A stretch of DNA of 64,000 nucleotides from contig NC_010730.1 of NCBI RefSeq assembly GCF_000020325.1, positions 484,001 through 548,000 of the forward strand, in the 5' to 3' direction. Origin of the DNA: Sulfurihydrogenibium sp. YO3AOP1 (lineage in GTDB: Bacteria > Aquificota > Aquificia > Aquificales > Hydrogenothermaceae). The notes under the pieces are model-generated. The model was not told where the DNA came from, made no database searches, and saw only the letters and a program-made list of their open reading frames with translations. Position 1 is the first letter of the stretch. Each line of letters starts with the position of its first letter. A program made the translations under genes and the position numbers. This document shows positions 19,101-26,800 of this stretch, in pieces.

Positions 19101-19341
19101 AACAGAAGAACAAGAAAAGTACATAGATTTGATATCTGAAAGAATTAAAGAGGGAGCTTTACCAAAAAAGACAGTTCAAAAAGCTCTAAAAGCTATAAAA
19201 TATATTGAAGACCCGTTAACAGCAATATCTGTATTGAAAGATGAAATACCAAAAAATTTAGTTTATAAACAACATTTAGGTGTGATGCTAAATCAAGGTC
19301 ATAAAAGAGAGGTTATACTATCACTGTATTTAGGAGCTTGA
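16183..19341 (+). CDS. PLD-family nuclease fused to SF2/SNF2-like helicase
   Basis: 1052 residues. The N-terminal phospholipase D-like domain has HAKLYIM (about 131-137) and GSSNFTQKG (152-160), a single HKD-type site. The helicase core follows: SDVVGLGKTYM (Walker A, about 271-281), IIIDESHRF (DExH), LVSATPYNNSP (motif III region), TDVLSEGVNL and QRVGRVNRLD (motif VI, about 750-760). A long helical C-terminal region follows. Such fusions occur in restriction-like and DISARM-like defence loci. It overlaps the Toprim gene by four bases and is followed one base later by an adenine methyltransferase. I infer the PLD domain as the nuclease and the helicase as the translocating motor. Confidence 0.88.
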   Translation: MNNTDLTFITNLPGQTLKDRFNALIKDTRFFDVLVGYFYVSGFYAIYKSLENTEKIRILIGISTTKQTFELIEKGRHLSQKEAKELVEEEIIKEFEDSEDKKEVEEGVLKFVEWISTGKLEIRAYPERNLHAKLYIMTFKEGDRDVGRVITGSSNFTQKGLVENLEFNVELKNISDYEYAKKKFEELWENSVEVSEKFAQTIKNKTFINDSITPYELYLKFLYEYFKEELDSTQNLDNSYLPENFKNLEYQRQAVLNAKKIIEEHGGVFISDVVGLGKTYMTAMLVSQLDGNTMVIAPPSLLSRSNPGSWENVLRDFHIPFKAISIGKLEEALEEIEFREYKNIIIDESHRFRNESTVTYEKLAEICRGKRVILVSATPYNNSPKDILAQIKLFQNPRRSTIPGILDLESFFKKLEDRLKKAKKSQDPEKFVEESKEVAREIRDKVLKYIMIRRTRKDIETYFKEDLERNNLKFPQVNDPIPVLYQLNEKEDSAFMKTVELIAKHLNYARYTPLLYLKSQINILEKQSQKNMASFMKVLLVKRLESSFYAFNKTLDRFIKSYEGMLNAINQKGKVYISKKFSDKILEFLESDNDEEIEKLLNEGKAEEYDIHDFTESFIENLKKDLDILKQIKSLWQDTERDPKLDVLIQELKNNPILKDKKIIIFTESKETAEYLTENLNKIFDNKVLLFHGGSSEEIRDKIIENFDDRSRIKKDDYRILVTTDVLSEGVNLHRSNIIINYDIPWNPTKIIQRVGRVNRLDTKFDEIYVYNFFPTAQVEDQIKLKQIARSKVEAFLNLLGGDAAILTEGESVKSYELFDKLTSKNFLTDEDFEESELKYYRIIEKIRDENLDLFDKIKQLPKKARAGKKAENITNALLTFFRKGKLMKFYLSDKNITQELDFLTAVKFFECDESQQKINIPIEEFYNLLEKNKKEFINATYEEEFIHHKPGKDSSKELLKHIKAIFKDRKKLTEEQEKYIDLISERIKEGALPKKTVQKALKAIKYIEDPLTAISVLKDEIPKNLVYKQHLGVMLNQGHKREVILSLYLGA

Positions 19342-19342
19342 T

Positions 19343-22300
19343 ATGAATGACAAACAGGCAAAAGAGCTTGTAAGAGATACGTTTGAAAGCGAGTTTAAAA
19401 GAGAAAAATTTGATAAGTTTATAACTGAACTTTTAAAGAAAAATTTTGATAGGAGTAAAGCTCTTCCAAAAAGAAGCGGAAATCAAGCAGTACCGGAAAA
19501 GTACAGAGATTTTATAACAGCTTGGGAAAGATTAGGACGCTATAAAGACGCAGATAAAATTATAGACGTCCTTATTGTCTATCTTAAAAAAGGACAATCT
19601 TTATACAGGTCAAGAGTAGCACAGAGGAACTTTGTAGCTGATTACTTAAGAGGGACTATTGGAACTAAATCCATTAAAGATGCTGCACTCGTTGCTTTTG
19701 TATCTCCTGATGAGGAAGATTGGAGATTTTCTTTTGTTAAGTTAGAGTATAAAAAAGAAGACGGTAAGGTAAAAGAAGTACCTTCACCCGCTAAAAGATG
19801 GTCTTTTTTGGTAGGAAAAAATGAAAAGAGCCACACCGCACAATCAAGATTTTTAGAGCTTTTAAAATCAGATAAAAATCCAAGCTTAGAAGAGATTCAA
19901 AAAGCCTTTGATATAGAGACTATCACTAAGGAATTTTTCAAAGAGTATAGAGACCTATTTATCAAAACTAAGCTTGAACTTGATAAGATTGTAAAAGAAA
20001 ATCCGGCTGTTAAAAAAGAATTTGAAGATAAAAATATCAGCACTGTGTCCTTTGCTAAAAAGCTTCTTGGTCAAATAGTGTTTTTATACTTTTTACAGAA
20101 AAAAGGTTGGTTTGGTGTAGAGAAAGGTAAAGATTTTGGAACAGGTCCAAGGGATTTTATTAGAAGGCTTTTTAATGGTGAGTATATAAGCTATAAAAAT
20201 TTTTATAACGAAGTGCTTGAACCTTTGTTTTACGAAGCTTTAAGAGTTGATAGAAGTTTTAACGACCATTATTACGATAAGCTTAATTGTAAAATTCCAT
20301 TTTTAAACGGTGGACTTTTTGACCCGCCAAACGATTTTAATTGGGTGGATATAGACCTTCTAATTCCAAACGAATTGTTCTCAAACGAAGCTGAAAACGG
20401 TATTCTTGATGTATTTGATAGGTATAACTTTACTGTAAATGAAGAAGAGCCGCTTGAAAAAGAAGTAGCACTTGACCCAGAGCTGCTTGGTAAGATTTAT
20501 GAAAAACTCAACGCAATCAGAGAAGATAACTTTGATGAGTATTTAAAAGCTCTAAAGTCTTCTACCAAAGAGGAAGACAAATTTAACAGGGAGTATGGAG
20601 TTTATTACACTCCAAGAGAAATTGTTCATTATATGTGTAGTGAAAGTCTTATTTACTACCTTGAATCTCAGTTAGATGGTAAGGTTAGTAGAGAAGATTT
20701 GGAAGTGTTTGTAAATTTTGCTGACTTGCTTATTGAAAATGAAAAAGTAGCACAAAAGAAAGTTGAAAATGGCAATAAAGAAACAAAATACGAATATAAA
20801 ATTCCGAAAAGCATTATACAGAATGCACAAGAAATAGACAAACTGCTTGATGGTTTGAAAATCTGCGACCCTGCGGTTGGTTCGGGAGCTTTTCCTGTTG
20901 GTATGCTTCATGAGATTGTAAAGTTGAGACAGCTTCTTTCTGTATACACAAAAAATAATCTTAACACATACGATTTAAAAAGGCATACGATAGAGAATTC
21001 TATCTATGGTGTTGATATAGACCCGGGAGCTATTGAGGTTTGTAAGTTAAGGTTTTGGTTGTCTTTGGTTGTTGATGAGGAGTCTTTTAAGGATATAAAA
21101 CCACTCCCAAACTTAGATTACAAGATAGTTAGAGGAAATTCGTTAATTGGATTTCCTCCTAATGATTTGTTGAGTAAAGAAAATAAGATATCCGAGTTAG
21201 AAAGTAAATATTTCTCAGAGACACATCCGGACAGAAAAAGAGAGATAAAAAAGGAGTTAGATGCGTTAATTTTGAAAAAGCTTGAAAATTCTGAAGGAGT
21301 ATTTGGATATAAGGCGGATTTTGATTTTAGATCTTTCTTTCCACAGGTTTTCATAGAAGGCGGGTTTGATATAGTGATTGGAAATCCGCCGTATGTATCT
21401 ACAAAGGGCGTTGATGAGAAGTTTAAGAAAGTCTTAGAAAAGATTTACGGCTTTTCTGATGACCTGTATAATCATTTTTACTTTAAAGGTATTGAAATTT
21501 TAAGTGAAAATGGAATTTTGGCGTTTATCTCATCTAAAACTTTTTGGACTATTCAGACAAAGAAAAATTTAAGAAAGCTAATTTTAGATAATAAACTTTT
21601 ACAGTTGGTAGATACTGCAAATCCTTTTGAAAGTGCTATGGTGGATACTTGTATTACCATTGTTCAAAAAACAAAAGCCAATGATTATGAAATACTTTTT
21701 ATAGATGCAAGAAATGGATTGGATAAGAAAGAAGTTTATAAAGTTAAAGATGAAATTTATAAAAACGTTGCAAATAATGTGTTTTTTATGCCGTCGGAGT
21801 TTAATTTAAAGATTTATGAAAAGCTTGGAAAGAAGGTTAAGGAGCTTTTAGATAGATGGTGGGATAAGATCTCTTCAAGTAAAAATATAGAAAAGTATAA
21901 AAAAGAGTTAGAAGCTTACAGAAATTCTTTAAAAGTAGGCGATATAACTTTGCTTGGGTTGATTACAGAAGGCGGACAAGGGCTTGCAACTGGTAATAAC
22001 GGCAAATACGTTGGTGTATTGGAGGGTACCAAACAGGCTGAAAAAGTTAGAAAGGAAAGACCTGAGAAGCTTTGGAATTTTATAAAAACTCAAAATCCAA
22101 AGGAGTTTAGCAATCTAAAATCTAAAAAAGATGTAGAGGATTATCTTAATAGTTTATCTGAAAAAGAGATTAGAAAGTTGTTTGATGGTTTAAAGGAAAA
22201 ATACGGAAGGGATATTTTTGGACAAGGTTGGCTTTACAGGATTGTTAGTAAAGATGAGATAGCTGATGTGGATAGTTTGAGTGATGATGAAAAGTTAAAC

Positions 22301-22879
22301 GGAATAGATGGAGATAAAACGTTTGTTCCGTATGATAAAGGAGATAAAGACGGCAATCGCTGGTGGGCACCAACGCCGTATTATATAGATTGGAGCAGAG
22401 AGAATGTTAGGTTTTTAAAGGAAAATTCAGGAAAGAAAGGCGAGGGAATGCCAGTAGTTAGAAATCAGCAGTTTTATTTTAAAGAGGGTTTTTGTTGGAC
22501 AGATGTAAATTCAACGTATTTAAAATCAAGAATAAAAGAAAAAGGAGTATATGATGTTTTGAGTATGTCGTTATTTACAAAATGTAATATACCAGATTAC
22601 TATTATGTATGCATGATTAATTCAAAGTTTATTAGTGAGTATGTTGATGATTTTGTTAATTCAACATCGCATTTTCAAATCAACGATGCCCGCCATCTTC
22701 CGATAGTAATACCAACTCCCGAGCAATTAAAAGAATTTGAACTTATCTTTGACCGAGCTAAGAGAGTTCAGGAAGAAAAATTTTCTGGGAAAATAACTGA
22801 AAAGGAAGTCGAGGAAAGATTGGAAGAAATCCAGAAAGAACTTGACGAAAAAGTATTAAAATTGTATGGCTTGGAATGA
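19343..22879 (+). CDS. Eco57I-like DNA adenine methyltransferase with target-recognition domain
   Basis: 1178 residues. The N-terminal 400 residues are of uncertain function. VYYTPREIVHYMC precedes SAM-binding motif I, ICDPAVGSGAFPVG (about 507-520). The catalytic NPPY lies in VIGNPPYVST (about 680). The C-terminal TaqI/HsdS-like recognition part includes HFQINDARHLPIVIPTPEQ. Motif order is that of gamma-class N6-adenine methylases of Type IIG/ISP enzymes. No clear PD-ExK site is visible, so cleavage may be supplied by the PLD-helicase encoded just upstream. The ATG follows AGGAG. It is the last gene of the island. Confidence 0.88.
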   Translation: MNDKQAKELVRDTFESEFKREKFDKFITELLKKNFDRSKALPKRSGNQAVPEKYRDFITAWERLGRYKDADKIIDVLIVYLKKGQSLYRSRVAQRNFVADYLRGTIGTKSIKDAALVAFVSPDEEDWRFSFVKLEYKKEDGKVKEVPSPAKRWSFLVGKNEKSHTAQSRFLELLKSDKNPSLEEIQKAFDIETITKEFFKEYRDLFIKTKLELDKIVKENPAVKKEFEDKNISTVSFAKKLLGQIVFLYFLQKKGWFGVEKGKDFGTGPRDFIRRLFNGEYISYKNFYNEVLEPLFYEALRVDRSFNDHYYDKLNCKIPFLNGGLFDPPNDFNWVDIDLLIPNELFSNEAENGILDVFDRYNFTVNEEEPLEKEVALDPELLGKIYEKLNAIREDNFDEYLKALKSSTKEEDKFNREYGVYYTPREIVHYMCSESLIYYLESQLDGKVSREDLEVFVNFADLLIENEKVAQKKVENGNKETKYEYKIPKSIIQNAQEIDKLLDGLKICDPAVGSGAFPVGMLHEIVKLRQLLSVYTKNNLNTYDLKRHTIENSIYGVDIDPGAIEVCKLRFWLSLVVDEESFKDIKPLPNLDYKIVRGNSLIGFPPNDLLSKENKISELESKYFSETHPDRKREIKKELDALILKKLENSEGVFGYKADFDFRSFFPQVFIEGGFDIVIGNPPYVSTKGVDEKFKKVLEKIYGFSDDLYNHFYFKGIEILSENGILAFISSKTFWTIQTKKNLRKLILDNKLLQLVDTANPFESAMVDTCITIVQKTKANDYEILFIDARNGLDKKEVYKVKDEIYKNVANNVFFMPSEFNLKIYEKLGKKVKELLDRWWDKISSSKNIEKYKKELEAYRNSLKVGDITLLGLITEGGQGLATGNNGKYVGVLEGTKQAEKVRKERPEKLWNFIKTQNPKEFSNLKSKKDVEDYLNSLSEKEIRKLFDGLKEKYGRDIFGQGWLYRIVSKDEIADVDSLSDDEKLNGIDGDKTFVPYDKGDKDGNRWWAPTPYYIDWSRENVRFLKENSGKKGEGMPVVRNQQFYFKEGFCWTDVNSTYLKSRIKEKGVYDVLSMSLFTKCNIPDYYYVCMINSKFISEYVDDFVNSTSHFQINDARHLPIVIPTPEQLKEFELIFDRAKRVQEEKFSGKITEKEVEERLEEIQKELDEKVLKLYGLE

Positions 22880-22960
22880 TAAAAAGTGAGTAAGTGAGTA
22901 AGTGAGAGGTAAATTTAAGAGATTCTTCGCACGGCTGCAGAATAACGTTGCTATTACCTA
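22880..22960. repeat. GTGAG microsatellite plus half copy of the dispersed repeat
   Basis: Directly after the methyltransferase stop codon are three phased AGTGAGTA units, then a reversed left arm (GATTCTTCGCACGGCTGCAG, from 22921). No terminator hairpin with a T-tract is evident between the convergent genes. Confidence 0.55.
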
Positions 22961-22967
22961 TCACACT

Positions 22968-23906
22968 TCACTTTATATTAATCTCTTCAATGCTGTTAGC
23001 TAAGGCAACTTTTGTAAGAATTTTATCTAATTCCTCCAAATCCTTACATTCATAAATAACTTTCTCTAAATTTTCTGGAACTGCTCCAAATTTTAGTTGA
23101 ATTAGTTTTATCAAAGCCTCTTTCTTACCTTCAATTTTACCTTCTATCTTACCTTCAGCCTTACCAACCATCCATCCTTCCATTTTCCATTTTTCTGTTA
23201 AAGTCATCATCTTTTCTTCACCTCCGGAAATTTCTTTCAAAATCTCTTCCACTTTCTCTAAATCCTTCTTTACTATTACAACATAATCAATTACAAGGAA
23301 AATGCAACTTGCATTATTCTCATATAAAAGTTTAAGAATATTTTTAATGATTTCAAGGTCATCAAAGATATGCTTCATCACGAGCAATGCGGATATAGTG
23401 CATACATCTTCGTAAACTTTTCTTATTAAATCATCATCTTGTATTTCGTTTAAATCTATAAGAATATAGTTTAATTTTTGAACAAAGTCTTCAAGCTGTT
23501 TATCTTTTAAAACAGGCAAGGTTGTTGGTATGTTCCATTTTCTTTTTCCATGATAAAACACTATGTTTATAATCGGCGGATAACTGTTTGTTTCTTTGGC
23601 AGTCTCTTCCCAAATAACTGCGTTATAATACATAAGCTGAGATGGTAAAGTATTGTCTATGTAGGATTTATGCTCAAAAACGAGCCTAATAAAAACATCA
23701 TCATTGTCTATTTTACAACTAAAGAGTAAATCAAGTATGAACTTCTGAGATTTTTCAGAAAATTTTTCTGTATTTACAAGCTTTAAAGAAGACGTTTCTA
23801 TTCTTGAAGCCAATTTTGGAGCAAAAATATTTAAAACCGTTTTAATGCTTAACGGATTAGAAAATATCTGCTTAAAAAACCAATCATGCGGCTGGATATT
23901 TTCCAA
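22968..23906 (-). CDS. Rpn/YhgA-like PD-(D/E)XK nuclease family protein
   Basis: 312 residues matching the Rpn/PDDEXK_2 family, members of which promote RecA-independent recombination. N-terminal NIQPHDWFFKQIFSNP, then FILDLLFSCKI and IRLVFEHKSYID carry the candidate nuclease D...ExK residues. Near the C terminus is an in-phase repeat of EGKIEGK units (about residues 249-260), common in this family. The start is TTG at 23906 with AAAGGAG upstream. It converges on the defence island and sits 11 bases after the sbcD-like gene on the same strand. Often described as a putative transposase, but no insertion-sequence ends were seen. Confidence 0.8.
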   Translation of the reverse strand: MENIQPHDWFFKQIFSNPLSIKTVLNIFAPKLASRIETSSLKLVNTEKFSEKSQKFILDLLFSCKIDNDDVFIRLVFEHKSYIDNTLPSQLMYYNAVIWEETAKETNSYPPIINIVFYHGKRKWNIPTTLPVLKDKQLEDFVQKLNYILIDLNEIQDDDLIRKVYEDVCTISALLVMKHIFDDLEIIKNILKLLYENNASCIFLVIDYVVIVKKDLEKVEEILKEISGGEEKMMTLTEKWKMEGWMVGKAEGKIEGKIEGKKEALIKLIQLKFGAVPENLEKVIYECKDLEELDKILTKVALANSIEEINIK

Positions 23907-23917
23907 ACTTTGCTCCT

Positions 23918-25066
23918 TTAAATCTCAAACATTTCTGGATGGTGTTTTATAAACTCTTCTAAGTCTTTCACATTTTCGTAAGATTCTGCCATTTTAAAAA
24001 TTTCTTCTAATTTTATTCTTAACTCTTCATCATCCACAACTTCTTTAAGCTTTTCTACTGCTGAGAAGCTTTCAGTATTTGATGAAGTTGTATCATCTAA
24101 AGTATCTTTTTTATTTTGATTTACAAAGATTTTAATGTGCAGAAATTCTTTGATAAGGTTTTTAGATTCTAAAATTCTTAAAATATCTTTGTTTGAGATG
24201 TTTTCCTGAGTGTTTATATTCAAGCTTAATATTGGCTTTTTGTTTAAATTTAAGCTGTTTAAATCTTTTTCCATATCTTCTAAAAATTTATCAATTTCTG
24301 AGTAATCTATGCTGTAGCTTAAAAACTTTCTTGCGTTTAACGGCACAAACTCTATTTTTTCTATATTTTTACCGCCCACTTCAACTAAATAACAGCCTTT
24401 TTCTACATAGCTTTTTTCGTTAAACTGTGTGTATTCAGTAGAACCAGGATAAACAACGTACCTACCTTCTTCTTTTATTGGTTCTTGTCTTTGATGGTAA
24501 TGACCAATACCAACATAGTCATACTCAAACGGTATGTCCGATATGGTTTGTAATTCGCTAGAGTTAAAAACCGGTGCAAACTCTAAGTGTAGCATTAATA
24601 TATTAAAATTGTTTTTATCCGTTGCTTTCTCGTATAAGTCATAAAGGATATCTTTTAGAACAATGTTTCTTTTAAAATGGATTGGAGAGATATATTTTAA
24701 GCCGAAAATATTAACTCCGTTGTACTCTATAAAATCAGTATTAAGAAGTCTTAAACCAAATTCAGATAAGATTTCTAAGGCGTTTCTATCTCTTGTTCCG
24801 CTACCTCTGTCATGGTTGCCCGGAATTACAAACATAGGAATTTTATGGTCTTTTAATTTCTTTATAAGATACAAGCCATCAAGGATAGACTCATTACTTG
24901 GTCTGCTTGAATGGAAAAAATCACCTGTATGGATTATAAAATCAACGTTTTTCTCAATAGCTTTATCTATGGCTTCTTGGAAAACATCAAAATAATCCCT
25001 TTCCCTCTCTTTGAGATTGTACTGCTGATATCCAAGGTGGGTATCAGAGATGTGTAAAAATCTCAT
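23918..25066 (-). CDS. Mre11/SbcD-like DNA repair exonuclease
   Basis: 382-residue calcineurin-like metallophosphoesterase. The metal-binding motifs are ordered as in Mre11/SbcD: ISDTHLGYQ, HTGDFFHSSRPS, IPGNHDRGSGTRD, MLHLEF and GIGHYHQRQE, followed by PGSTEYTQF. It would process DNA ends or hairpins with an SbcC/Rad50 ATPase, but no such gene is adjacent. The C terminus is helical. It overlaps the DUF2892 gene upstream by one base. Confidence 0.9.
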   Translation of the reverse strand: MRFLHISDTHLGYQQYNLKERERDYFDVFQEAIDKAIEKNVDFIIHTGDFFHSSRPSNESILDGLYLIKKLKDHKIPMFVIPGNHDRGSGTRDRNALEILSEFGLRLLNTDFIEYNGVNIFGLKYISPIHFKRNIVLKDILYDLYEKATDKNNFNILMLHLEFAPVFNSSELQTISDIPFEYDYVGIGHYHQRQEPIKEEGRYVVYPGSTEYTQFNEKSYVEKGCYLVEVGGKNIEKIEFVPLNARKFLSYSIDYSEIDKFLEDMEKDLNSLNLNKKPILSLNINTQENISNKDILRILESKNLIKEFLHIKIFVNQNKKDTLDDTTSSNTESFSAVEKLKEVVDDEELRIKLEEIFKMAESYENVKDLEEFIKHHPEMFEI

Positions 25067-25272
25067 TAAGCCTCTTTACAAGTTATTTCTTTTCCTGTGA
25101 TCTTTTTCAAGATAAAATCAGATGGACAAAAGCCGGTAATTCCAGCTATTAAAGCCATAATAGCTACAAACCAGATTAAATACTCTCCCCATTCGTAGCC
25201 ATTTAAATCAAGCAATAATCCTGCAATCAAGATTATTGACATCATAATTCTTTGTATTCTTAATGGATTCAT
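25066..25272 (-). CDS. small DUF2892-like membrane protein
   Basis: 68 residues with two membrane helices and a final GITGFCPSDFILKKITG segment, the YgaP-type DUF2892 pattern. The FCP cysteine recalls sulfur-handling YgaP relatives that carry a rhodanese domain, though no rhodanese is fused here. Related to the protein at 3858-4049. It sits between the acyltransferase and sbcD-like genes in one minus-strand unit. Confidence 0.7.
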   Translation of the reverse strand: MNPLRIQRIMMSIILIAGLLLDLNGYEWGEYLIWFVAIMALIAGITGFCPSDFILKKITGKEITCKEA

Positions 25273-25283
25273 TTTCTACCTCC

Positions 25284-26168
25284 TTAATAGATTTTTTCTA
25301 ACTTTTCATTTTCCCTTGTTTTCCATCTTTTGTGAACCCATAAATACTGGTCTGGATGTTTTCTTACAGCTTCTTCTACCTTTTTAGTGTAGGCTTGAAC
25401 TATATTATACGCTGTTTCTTCGCTATCTTTTCCTATATTATACTCTAATTTTTCTATCTCACAAAAGTATTTACTATGATTTTCATCAAAGTATGTGTAT
25501 GCAAAAAATATAGGCACTTTATACTTAACTGCAAGCTTAGCCGGAAAGTTTACAGTAGATGCTTTTAGTCCAAAAAAATCAACGAAGTAGCCTCTATGTC
25601 TTAATGCGTTTTGGTCTACAAGAAAGGATATTATCTCGCCTTTGTTTAAAGCGCTGATGAATATTTTTAAAGGTTGGTCATGAAAGATGATTTTAATCCC
25701 GGACTCTTGTCTGATTTTTGTTATTAAATCATTTATTTTTTGATTTTTCTGTCTGTATGCTAAGCTTGTCATACCGCCTAAGTATGCTGATAAACCAGCA
25801 CCGCACATTTCCCAACTTGATATATGTCCTGATACAACTATAGCACCTTTACCTAAGTAGCTTTTTAACTCTTCAAATCCTTTTGTGATGATAAAAATAT
25901 TTTTGATTTCTCCAGACTTTACATATTGAGGCTGTTTTGGAAATTCTACCAAAACCCTTCCTATGTTAATGAGAGTTTTTTTTCTTATCTCTTCTTTCCA
26001 CGGATAATCTTTGCCCGGAAATGCAATATCTAAGTTTTTATGTATTACATCTTTTCTGTAATTTAATAAATATAATACTTTTCCTATTTTTTCAGCTAAT
26101 TTTAACGCTTTTTCTCTTGGCTTTCTTTGAATGTAATTAAAATAAAGTTTAACAAATGCTTCAAGCAT
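25284..26168 (-). CDS. LpxL/HtrB-family lipid A acyltransferase
   Basis: 294 residues of the lysophospholipid/lipid A acyltransferase superfamily. GAIVVSGHISSWEMCG holds the HX4E catalytic pair, and FLVDQNALRHRGYFVDFFG is the conserved acceptor-side motif. It acts at the inner membrane to add secondary acyl chains to a Kdo-lipid A precursor. Length and motif order fit HtrB/LpxL; the chain specificity cannot be read. It overlaps the NUDIX gene by eight bases. Confidence 0.88.
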   Translation of the reverse strand: MLEAFVKLYFNYIQRKPREKALKLAEKIGKVLYLLNYRKDVIHKNLDIAFPGKDYPWKEEIRKKTLINIGRVLVEFPKQPQYVKSGEIKNIFIITKGFEELKSYLGKGAIVVSGHISSWEMCGAGLSAYLGGMTSLAYRQKNQKINDLITKIRQESGIKIIFHDQPLKIFISALNKGEIISFLVDQNALRHRGYFVDFFGLKASTVNFPAKLAVKYKVPIFFAYTYFDENHSKYFCEIEKLEYNIGKDSEETAYNIVQAYTKKVEEAVRKHPDQYLWVHKRWKTRENEKLEKIY

Positions 26169-26589
26169 GAACTTTTAATTTTTGTAGTTTCTGTATAGCA
26201 ATGTTAAAGATTTTTTTATCTTTATCAAAAGAAAGTTTGTCTAACACTTCTTCTACCGGTACCCATTCTGCCGCTTCTATTTCTTCTTTTTGTGGGTTTA
26301 ATTCTCCGCTTTTGTACTTCATTAAGTAGTAGTAAACGAATTTGTGAATTGTCTCAGTGCCAGACCTGTACCAGTATTCTACATTTCCTAAGTACTCAAT
26401 TGGTTCTGCATCAACGCCAGTTTCTTCTCTAACTTCTCTAACTGCCGCCTCTTCTTTTTTCTCCGTTCTTTCAATGTTTCCTTTTGGAAAGCCGTATCTA
26501 TCTTTGTTTCTAATAAGGAGCACAAAAGTCTGTCCGTCTTCTTCTTTAATGACAACTCCGCCTGCTGAAAACTCCCATTTTACACTCAT
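26161..26589 (-). CDS. NUDIX hydrolase
   Basis: 142 residues with a complete Nudix box: G-x5-E-x7-REVREETG within GNIERTEKKEEAAVREVREE at about residues 37-59. Family members hydrolyse nucleoside diphosphates linked to other groups. The N-terminal KWEFSAGGVVIKEEDGQTFV is like the bis(5'-nucleosyl)-tetraphosphatase/MutT-type subgroup, but the substrate is uncertain. It heads the minus-strand acyltransferase-DUF2892-sbcD unit, behind a dispersed repeat. Confidence 0.88.
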   Translation of the reverse strand: MSVKWEFSAGGVVIKEEDGQTFVLLIRNKDRYGFPKGNIERTEKKEEAAVREVREETGVDAEPIEYLGNVEYWYRSGTETIHKFVYYYLMKYKSGELNPQKEEIEAAEWVPVEEVLDKLSFDKDKKIFNIAIQKLQKLKVHA

Positions 26590-26626
26590 TCGCTACTCCT
26601 TTATAAAATTTATTTTAAAATTAAAA

Positions 26627-26800
26627 ATACGGTCAGGTGAGAAATTAAATAAAAGTAGGAGTTTCTTCGCCGGCTTCAGAATGACAAACAAGGTTGCCTT
26701 TTCTCTGATGCGTATCATTCAACCTTTTCCTGTCATCCTGAGGACGTAAGTCCGAAGGATCTCCTTTATAAAAATCATTAATTTCTCACCCCAGCATATT
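26627..26800. repeat. near-complete dispersed MITE-like repeat
   Basis: About 170 bp. The left end is ATACGGTCAGGTGAGAAATT (26627-26646) and the right end AATTTCTCACCCC (from 26780). Inside is a reversed left arm (TTCTTCGCCGGCTTCAGAAT), a middle part shared with other copies (GATGCGTATCATTCAACC), and a GTCATCCTGAGGACGTAAGT arm. The right end runs into the coding end of the SLC13 transporter. No clear flanking direct repeat is seen at this copy. Confidence 0.75.

Noticed and set aside
22880-22910. Short phased AGTGAGTA repeats, also near 29620, 33545 and 2177, considered as a mini CRISPR or iteron array
   Set aside because: Units of 7-8 bp repeat only two to four times with no spacers and no cas or rep genes nearby; better viewed as microsatellite sequence in the dispersed repeats.
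22968-23906. Rpn-family gene as part of an insertion sequence
   Set aside because: No terminal inverted repeats or target duplication bounding the gene were found; it is annotated as a nuclease-family gene instead.
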